Assembly (NCBI GenBank): GCA_029204225.1
Contig: CM055105.1
Span: forward strand, 17,679,353-17,743,352
Source of the DNA: Diphasiastrum complanatum
Lineage: Eukaryota > Streptophyta > Lycopodiopsida > Lycopodiales > Lycopodiaceae
Direction: 5' to 3'
Length of the DNA: 64,000 bases
In this document: positions 22,819 to 30,300 of the stretch, piece after piece
Numbering within the stretch: the first letter of the stretch is position 1
Layout: every line of letters begins with the position of its first letter
Made by a program: the position numbers and the translations under genes
Notes under the pieces: generated by a model
What the model saw: only the letters and a program-made list of their open reading frames with translations
Database searches by the model: none
Told to the model about the DNA's origin: nothing

Positions 22819-24339
22819 TTAATTATCATCATCATCCTCTTCAAGATTCAGATGGATGGTATTGTCATGAAGGAATAATCTCCTTTCATATGGATCCAAA
22901 AATTCTAAATTTTTTCTCTTGCTCATATCAATGTAACCCGAATAAAGGGCCATTGCAGATGATTTTTTCATAGTCTCATTGGGACTAAAACCCAATATCT
23001 TAATAGCCAAATCTCTTTTCACAAAAATTATTTTATATTTCCTCTTGCGTACTTATGGCAAACAAACTGATAATGATTTGATGGCCATAATGACAATGGT
23101 TGCATATGGATTAAAAGATGAATGATATATACAAATCTCATTATTTTGAAAGTGTTTCAAATAATGAGATAGAGAAACGTCTTTTTTCCTGGCTGATACA
23201 CCACAGACGCCTCCATGTCTCTTAACAAAGGCATCTATTTCAATAACATCCTATAAACCAGAAAATAAAATAAATTTAGAATTATACATAACATTGCAAA
23301 CTCAATAAGAAAACTGAACAATATCAATAACAATATAACATCTACGTACTAGATCATAATCATCGTAATCAACGACGTTTGCTCTGCTAATGTCATGTCC
23401 TCCAATGGCCTCTACATTTTCAGAGGGAATACATCTAGGCCTTGGGGGATATTTTTTTTTTGAATTCCAAAAATTCCTCCTCTGTAGGCAAAGTTTTTTC
23501 ATAGGCTTTAGATTTTTCAATCATGACCTCCAAGGCCTCATTGCCAGATTTCCAATTGCCATCTTTATCATAATCTATCTCACTTTCAAGGTCATCATAT
23601 ACTCTAATCAACAATGTCAGAAAATTCAGATAAATTTTGAGTACAAATTGAGAGGATTTCATCTTCTTTCAAATTCAAAACATCTTTTATATCATTAAAT
23701 GAAATATAACTTTCATTATTCACAAAATATAAGTGTCGAGTAGAGTTAATTGATTAACAAGAGTTGTAGATGGAAGAGAATCAGGGAGCATTATAGAATG
23801 AGGGAGAGTTTTTTGATAATCTGAAGCCATAGATGCTTCAGCTTCAACCCCTATATCAGTATTTGCATCATCTACATCAACTGGAGCAGGTGCAGATGCT
23901 TTGATCAATGGAATAGTTGAAGATTCAACAGACTCATCATCTGGAAATTCAACAGATATGTAAAAGACAAAAGTCATTCCTTTGATTATAAGGTGACATA
24001 TTCTTTTGTGGATATCACAATATATATTTCTTTTAAATGGTCATGCAAGTTAGAGTACTTTCTATTGCGTTTATGCTTAGAGGATGGTTGGGAATGCACA
24101 AGGTCTTGAAAATGAACGAAACAAAAACTATCTATATCCAAAACAGGAGTACTAAATAATCTGAAAAAAATTATCAAGATAAGACATTAAATTATAACGA
24201 CTTTTATGAACTAGCTTATCGATATCGAAGGAAGCAAAAAAAAATACTAGCAAAATACTCTAATTTCTCAGATTGAATGTCACTGGCATTAAAAAAATCA
24301 AGAAGTTTGTTATCTGAGGACATGGAGGACCTAGCCATA
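22819..24339 (-). pseudogene. Gene A of the element, unknown function
   Basis: Minus strand from ATG 24339 (MARSSMSSDNKLLDFFNASD). Exon 1 is 24,260-24,339. Intron 1 is 24,161-24,259 (GTATTT...TTTTTTCAG), and it contains a GATATCGAT core like the palindromic modules. Exon 2 continues FSTPVLDIDSFCFVHF and KHKRNRKYSNLHDHLKEI. Further segments: an acidic/Ala-rich stretch (VDVDDANTDIGVEAEA), FKISF-type helix, DDLESEIDYDKDGNWKSGNE, PPRPRCIPSENVEAIGGHDI, an intron at about 23,250-23,350, DVIEIDAFVKRHGG, and the C-terminus FSPNETMKKSSAMALYSGYI ending in an acidic NLEEDDDDN. Frameshifts near 23,450 and 23,160 break it. I do not recognise a domain. It is divergently placed to the H3-like gene. Confidence 0.45.
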
Positions 24340-24348
24340 TTGAACCTG

Positions 24349-24536
24349 ATATCGATTCAACGTGACAGAATTATGTCGGTAGAGGACAGAACAAGAGTGC
24401 GCACGTTGATCCGATATCGCTAGGACAAGATTGAAATTTTCTACAAGAATACATCAAAAGTGGGTGATATCGATTAAGCGCATCTGAATGAATCTGACCA
24501 TGCAATGTTTGGGAGCTCGCGCGTTGATTCGATATC
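24349..24536. repeat. Palindromic modules 1 and 2 (about 71 bp each)
   Basis: Module 1: 24,349-24,418. Module 2: 24,466-24,536. Each starts with GATATCGATT-CAACG/AAGCG and ends with an inverted copy (GCGCACGTTGATCCGATATC; GCGCGTTGATTCGATATC). Arms of 17-20 bp match at about 80-90 percent, and the centres differ. They lie directly upstream of the gene A start. Confidence 0.8.
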
Positions 24537-25030
24537 GTGAGATAGAAAGAAAACAAAAAGACTTTTGAGTTCAGAATAAAAGATCACGGAATCGTAATAT
24601 GGCAAGTGGTGCCCATATTTATAGCCAATTCCTGTTGATCACAGCCATACATTTGTCAAGTAACGAATTGGGAAACACAACCTATATTTATCCACCAATC
24701 AGAGTGAGACAAATTTGTACCTTCGTCGGAATACATTAACTAGTCTATAACTAGATTCAACGAATCATCATTAGGTCTAACCCTAGAATCAGTACCTCCG
24801 CTGGAATACATTAAATATTTAATTAGTAGCCTCCTCAAATAATTATTAAGCAAATAATAAAGAAATGATAAATGGATATCATTGAAAAATGTGTACGAGG
24901 AGAATTATTAAAATCTCTCGCTCTATTTAAGCAGAGTAAAAATGAGATTTTTTCTTCTGAGATAATGTTCATGCAGAACATTTTCATTAGTCGTTCATAA
25001 GGCGCTCCAATATAATTCTTCTGCTTATGA

Positions 25031-25611
25031 GATATTGGATCAGCGCGCCTGACGGAAGATGCTTATTCTCCATTTGGACTGCGCACGTCGAATTACTATT
25101 GCAGGAGCAATTTTTTTTTTGAAAGTTTGGAAACTATTGGACCCCATTATGCATGCTCAAAGCTTGATTCGGTAAACTCTTCATACTGTCCAAGATTATG
25201 CAGAATTTATCGAGTCAAGCTTTGATCATTCATATTTCGTCCAATATTGGTTCAGCGCGCGGGAATAGCACCTCTGGTTTTCAAATGCTGTATGTACGCG
25301 TCGATTAACTATCCGGTGAAATAGTGGATATCTTATCAGCGCGTCTTTAGAGAAGACAATGATTTTTCACTTGGACTGCACGCGTCGAATCGTTATGGTA
25401 GGAAACAAAGTTTTTCGACAATTTTCGAAATTATTGGAGTGTATTTTGCATGATCAAAGCTTGATTCGGTAGACTCTTCATTCTGTCCAAAGCTAAGGAG
25501 AATAAATCGAATCAAGCTTTGATCATTCATATTATTTTCCAATATCAGATCAGCGCACGAGAATAGAATCTCTGGTTTTTACATGCAGTATATGCGTGTC
25601 AATTTGCTATT
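25031..25611. repeat. Palindromic modules 5-8 in a 300-bp tandem duplication
   Basis: Modules at 25,031-25,101, 25,243-25,312, 25,327-25,397 and 25,541-25,611 start with ATATTGG/ATATCTT...TCAGCGCG and end with GCGCGTCGAAT-type inverted arms (weaker match than modules 1-4). The first and second pairs are halves of a diverged tandem duplication of about 300 bp. Between the modules of each half is another inverted pair (CAAAGCTTGATTCGGTA and its complement, for example 25,159-25,224). Confidence 0.75.
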
Positions 25612-25918
25612 GGGTAAAATAATGGCAGTTGGAATTTTACGAAATTATAATGATTGGATATAAAAAAGGTCAGATATTCAGAGCTTAACATTGTCAATTT
25701 CAGCAATAAATTTTAGATGTGACCATACTTTTGTAGCTTTAAATGTAGATGTGACCATACTTTAGACAAAATTAATTCTGTTTTATTCGATATCGACTAA
25801 TCATTTTGATGATAGACGGATATTTAGTTTGATTTGATTTACAAGCCTCAGAGAAATCATCATCGTAATTCAAACCTCAGACATCCAACCCACGACGTTT
25901 TTGATCATTTCAAATTTT

Positions 25919-25930
25919 CTCTATATATAC
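25919..25930 (+). promoter_or_regulatory. Candidate TATA box of the H3-like gene
   Basis: CTCTATATATAC about 160 bp upstream of the ATG at 26,087, the right distance for a plant TATA box plus a leader of about 130 nt. No other evidence. Confidence 0.35.
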
Positions 25931-26086
25931 TGATAGACGACGCTGAAATTTTTTTGCTTAAAGTTCTTACAGTTTTCTACATCCATGCGATAGCGATACA
26001 ACGCGCTCGAGACAAACTTCTTACGAACCTCCATTACTCTCGCGCGCCCATCCGCTACCAGCTATCAGTATTGTAGAGCTCAGGTA

Positions 26087-26511
26087 ATGGCGCGAACCAA
26101 GCAAACTACACGAGGCCACCCTGGTGGAATACCAATCTCAGGAGCGGAGCAGGGAAGTCCACAGCCACCACCTCATCCACCACCACCTCCTCCTAGGCCA
26201 AGGGGCAGAAAAAGAGATCCACCTTGGCTCAAGGATATTCGGAAGCTACATAAAACAAATAATCTTCTTCCGAAAGCTCACATACATAGATCCATCGGGT
26301 AGGCTACAAGAAGTCTATCTGCAGATGTGAGATGGACGGTAACGACAATTGATGCGCTGCACACAACATATGAGAATTTTCAGGTGAAATTTTTTTTCTT
26401 GATACTGTTGTTACAGCTGTCCATGCCAAGAGGGTGACCATCATGCCCAAGGATTTCAACATTGTGTTCAAGCTTCGGGACACATATGACAAATTTGCAG
26501 AATACTATTGA
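26087..26511 (+). pseudogene. Histone H3-like domain encoded by the element
   Basis: The ATG at 26,087 opens with MARTKQTTRGHPGG, aligning without gaps to the H3 tail (ARTKQTARKSTGG): 9 of 13 identical, with K4 and R8 kept and K9, S10, K14 replaced. A Pro-rich stretch follows, then the histone fold. The alpha-N helix is WLKDIRKLHKTNNLL (family LREIRKYQKSTELL). Loop/alpha-2 is SLSADVRWTVTTIDALHTTY. The end is VHAKRVTIMPKDF, where 11 residues (HAKRVTIMPKD) are identical to H3. The columns align gap-free from alpha-N to the end, with two lesions: TAG at 26,300 (the E of REIAQ) and 2 extra T in the run 26,390-26,397. TGA at 26,509 ends the histone part, or is itself a lesion, because the same frame continues into the peptidase linker. 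RWT and NLLP recall plant CENH3. No intron, unlike host H3 variants. Inactive as it stands. Confidence 0.8.
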
Positions 26512-28151
26512 CTTGCTCCCTCCTCTCCTCCAAAACAAGATTCAGGGAGGACAAAACGAGAGCAATCTCAACCATCCCAGCTTGTTATTCGTATACAGAG
26601 CGAGAGTGTTTCAAAGAAGAGGAGGTCTCTTGACCCTCCAAATAAAGCGAGGAATTTTTCCAAGCCATCTGCTTTGGATGAGATTCTTTCTTCTAGGCAT
26701 TATCCTTCCAATTCTCCTCCTAAGTCTCTTTCTTCTCCTCCTAAAACTCCAACTCTAACTTCTTCTCCTAAATCTTCCTCTCCTAATAAATCTCCTCCTC
26801 CTACCCCCATAAATATTAGCTCCCCTCCACCTGTTCTAGAAAATGATTCAGATGATTTTGTTAATGTAAAGATAGAATCAATTTTGAAAGACAATTCTTT
26901 TTCTAAGTATTCCTTCCGTCACCCCTGCACTTGCCTTTGTAAATACTCCTCAATATGTACAGTATGACCAATTGTTAAACACGTATCTTAAAGGTTTAGG
27001 TCCTCGATACAGTTTTAGGATGCCGAAAACCAATGTTGGTCTCCCCCTTTCTAGTTTAGATACAGGTGAATTAGAAAGTAGGGATAAAATGCTAGGTGAC
27101 AATGTAGGAGGTGGGGCCATTCAGTATTGGATGGAGTTTTTCCAGATCCCATTGTTTATAGATGTAGCATTGCTTCCTCTTCAATTCATGGCTGCATTTG
27201 ATTTTCTTGATTTCAAAAGTCTGCACGATGATATGCTCCAGTACGTCAGACTGGGGACTCCAATTCTCGTGCTGCCATACATAACAAAGTAAGTGTCTTT
27301 TTTTTCAGATTTCATTATGTTAAATTTTTCATATAAATTTTGATTTCACATTGATTCTCATCAACTTATTGTTTTCTGATTGCAGTGATCATTGGAGCTT
27401 ATATGTGTTGTCCTTATACGTCAATGATGAGGGTGTGTGTAATCCAATTTGTTTAAAGATGAACTCTATTGCACACACACACGAAATTGCCAGAAGCCAT
27501 ATATAGAAAATACTAAAACTCTTTTCAATACCAAATGCAAAAGCATATACGAAGCTAAAAATTGTTGATGCAGAGGTAAAAATTTATCAATATCGGTTTG
27601 ACGCGCCCTTGTAGTTATTGTTTGATTTCTTTTCATAACATGCACGCTGATCCGATATTCAAAAAATATTTTTTTGATATCGGTTCGACGCGCCCTTGTT
27701 TCCGTTGTAGATCTAGTTATAACATCCTGCGCGTTGATCCAATATTTCATAATGTTAAAATTTGGATTTTGCAGTCCTCCAAACATGGTGATTCTGTCAA
27801 CTGTGGTTGGTATACCGTATGTAATGCCAAACACTTTCTTAGTTGGCTTGCACTACAAGATGGACTTCCAAATCTGGAAGAGGTAATCTTCGATTAATAA
27901 CTTTTAATTGTGTTTTTGTTTTTTTCTAATTCAAATTAATATTTATTGATATTTGATTAATTACATTTAACTATGTTTATGTTTTTTTTCAGTTTAAATG
28001 CCCGAAGGTCTCCGCAATGGAGATAATGCACTTCAGACAGGAGACCATTAAGCTTGTGATCGAAAATTCATATCCAGTTGCAGTGGCCGAGTGTTCTCCA
28101 CCCAAGCTACTTCCAACTGGAGAAATGGATTTAGGGATCATAGATAGTTGA
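26512..28151 (+). pseudogene. C48/Ulp1-type cysteine peptidase with Ser/Pro linker, likely fused to H3-like domain
   Basis: The frame of the histone end continues after one TGA into a Ser/Pro/Lys linker (SPPKSLSSPPKTPTL...; 26,512-26,905), then after a frameshift near 26,908 into FVNTPQYVQYDQLLNTYLKG and the peptidase. LGDNVGGGAIQYW fits the Ulp1 start (family WLxDxxI). The intron is 27,289-27,385. DHWSLYVLSLYVNDEG carries the catalytic His; PICLKMNS follows. The second intron is 27,576-27,774. HGDSVNCGWYTV carries the catalytic Cys (NCG). The third intron is 27,883-27,992. The end is at 28,151. C48 enzymes remove SUMO-like proteins; in transposons they are common passenger proteins. The copy at 60,986-62,055 has the same three introns and a canonical QDDGHNCG. 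It is a pseudogene by one stop and one frameshift. Confidence 0.75.
27589..27746. repeat. Palindromic modules 3 and 4 inside peptidase intron 2
   Basis: Module 3 is 27,589-27,659 and module 4 is 27,676-27,746, each exactly 71 bp. They open with A/GATATCGGTTTGACGCGCCC-type arms and close with the inverted CGCGTTGATCCAATATT-type arms. Together they fill most of the 199-bp intron (27,576-27,774). The second-copy intron is 99 bp and lacks them, so they were added to the intron. Confidence 0.82.
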
Positions 28152-28326
28152 TACTGATTAAATATTCGTCTCACTTGATGTGGATGAGACACATGTATAG
28201 AAAATTTTAATAGAAATATATTTACAGTTTTTCTATGGTTGTTCTTACTTGTTTTTTTTTTGTTATTAATTCAGGTTATGATTCATTCATCATCAATTTC
28301 TACGATTTTTCGACACGTTTGTTTTT

Positions 28327-28523
28327 CATAGCCTTGGTCTACCTTGCCTTTACCTTGTTTTTTCTTTTTTGGATAAGTTCAGAAAGATGAACTGATCGAA
28401 CCTTTGCCACAACCAATCCAAACATGCAACAAACTTAGATTTGTTGCAGCAAAGCTTTCATCAGTTCATTTTTAGAACATATCCAAATATGCCAAGACAA
28501 GGACAATACAGACCAAGGCAATG
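28327..28523. mobile_element. Foldback MITE, about 200 bp
   Basis: The left arm starting CATAGCCTTGGTCTACCTTG and the right arm ending GACCAAGGCAATG are inverted copies over about 70 bp (28,327-28,398 and 28,452-28,523), with a short centre. No target duplication found. It lies between the convergent C48 and BX genes. Confidence 0.65.
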
Positions 28524-29049
28524 ACGACCAAAAATACAACCGATATATACAAGACATCAACAATGGCAAGCGTCGATTGTAGTGGTCACTAGAGCTCAAG
28601 TGACTGAAGATCTTTCCAATGGAGATAGTGCATTTCTTGTAGGTGACAATGAATCTTGTTATCGAAAACTCATGTTATCTAGTTGCAATTACATTATGTT
28701 TTGCACCATCGAAATGGAGATAATAGAAATGAAAGAGCCTCATAGAAAAAGTGGTTCATATATTTTCAAAACTGATGTATACAAAAAATTGTATTACATA
28801 ATACAAAATTCCATAGTTCCTAATCTATGGATCTTCAATTTCGATGAATGTTCCAATGTCTTTGTATTTTATATGCTCTTCCTGTCTTACTCTTACATGC
28901 ACAAGAGAAATTGTTTTAGTTAATATATTTTATGAAACTGATTCACTTAGAAATAGAAAAAAAAAATATATTTTTATATGGCATAACACGTACCTTTACA
29001 CCATTCAATCGAAATTGATAGTGCTGAGGTAGATCGAATTGCAACATGT
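28524..29049. other. Intergenic, nothing recognised
   Basis: AT-rich. A 113-codon ORF at 28,582-28,923 is open but I see no family feature in it. GGAGATAGTGCATTTCTTGTAGG resembles the last exon of the C48 gene (GGAGATAATGCACTTCAGACAGG) and may be a diverged partial duplicate of it. Confidence 0.35.
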
Positions 29050-30141
29050 CTAGTTCTGATCGAATGTAATTGCTTCCTCGACCTCAACCATTGCAAGAAT
29101 GTTGTCATTTCTTTTCACTGTTATCTGAAGTTGCTCTTGAGGGTTTATACCAAAATCTTGATCAAGTGGCTTCCAAACATTTTTGCATTTAATCCATCTT
29201 CTATAATACAGCAGCAAAGTGAGAATTTGTTTTTCGATGTGATATCTAAATGTCATGGATGAGTAACATACTCTGCACGCAACTTGCTGATTTTGTTTTG
29301 TATCCCAACCATCATCCAACAGCTCGACGATTATATCAGCACTCAAGTCCTTACAAATAAACATTGTTTTTGTTCTCCGAACATTGCATTTGGAAAAAAA
29401 AATTAACAAAAATAGTAAAAAGTAGAAACCAACTTAATCTATCATTCTTTGATCCAGTGCTACATTTTAATATACTCTGAATATCAATATATAGCCTAGA
29501 TCAAAAACTTTCTGAAATTCCTGCATCAGGAGAAATCCATTCCTCATTCAAAAAATCTGGTAGAGCATATGGCTCTAATCTACCAACTAAACCATTTTTA
29601 TCAGGAAAATAGGTGTGATCATAAAAAAAAAACTCCTGACTCTAAAAGTGATTTTGGAGAACAACATTTATATTGTAAAATACCGATATCCAAATGTATG
29701 ACTTCGATTATTCCTGCAATCGATTAAACTGATTCAAATATGCAAAACCAACAAAAACATCTCAAGAAAAATATAATTTAAAGAAAATGCTAAAGCTAAA
29801 GAAATTGAATTTGAAAACTTACAATTGCATTTCCTTCTATTATTTGGATTCAGATCATGAATGCTGAGCTCATTGTGAAGATAAGCATGCTGAACTAAAA
29901 CTTCCATGATAGATTGATCGGCAGGTAATACTTTAAAATCCATTATCCTGCCTTTCCAAGAGCTTCTATATATGTTATTCGATCTTTTTCTTTTTCGGAA
30001 TGAGCCTTTTGTAGAGGGATGCATCAAGATCCATTGATATTTTTGATATATTCTTGGTATCCATTGATCTTCTGCATTTTTTTCATTGCAAATCTTGATT
30101 GCATCAAAGGTTCCTCTTGGTCTCCGATTATGTGTAGCCAT
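29050..30141 (-). pseudogene. Gene BX of the element, unknown function
   Basis: Minus strand from ATG 30,141 (MATHNRRPRGTFDAIKICNE). Segment 1 is QWIPRIYQKYQWILMHPSTK, a basic patch (SFRKRKRSNN), YRSSWKGRIMDFKV and VLVQHAYLHNELSIHDLNP. After an intron (about 29,700-29,825) comes segment 2: FFYDHTYFPDKNGLVGRLEP, YALPDFLNEEW. Then segment 3: STGSKN..LSWF, TMFICKDLSADIIVELLDDG, W, CYSSMTFRYHIEKQILTLLL, WKPLDQDFG, MVEVEEA, ending at 29,050. Each segment has a homologue in the same order in the second copy (53.9-54.9 kb and 62.6-62.8 kb), which shows they form one gene or two adjacent ones. A stop separates segments 2 and 3. I do not recognise the family. The basic patch suggests nucleic-acid binding, which is only a guess. 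Confidence 0.5.
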
Positions 30142-30300
30142 TAGTCAAAAATACGAGTACGCAAGCTGATATTGGAGAGAATGTAGAGATTGCGAGGTAA
30201 ACCTAAGAATGACAATCCAAAATAAGACATAGAATGAAGAAAATGAGAGGTATACCTATGAATGACAAGAAGTTCCTTAACTACAAGGATTAGTTAACCA

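Larger units (their letters stand above)
21184..30300. mobile_element. Unclassified multi-gene mobile element with histone H3-like/C48 gene
   Basis: A block with four gene units: transposase-like (+, 21,184-22,790), gene A (-, 22,819-24,339), H3-like/C48 peptidase (+, 26,087-28,151) and gene BX (-, 29,050-30,141). Genes A and H3-C48 diverge from a shared 1.75-kb intergenic region, while H3-C48 and BX converge. C48 and BX recur together, same relative order, at 53.9-62.8 kb, so the block is a repeated unit. The transposase-like gene, decay by stops and frameshifts, and transposon neighbours show it is mobile. I could not find terminal inverted repeats or target duplications, so the limits are approximate. 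The family is unknown to me. Confidence 0.6.

Noticed and set aside
24349-25611. CRISPR-like array
   Set aside because: The 71-bp modules are palindrome-ended with irregular spacing, in a plant nuclear context. There are no direct repeats with unique spacers of constant length.
26384-26416. A 33-bp GT-AG intron in the H3-like region
   Set aside because: Too short for a plant intron, and its removal would delete residues that align with the H3 fold. A 2-nt slip in the T run explains the frame change.
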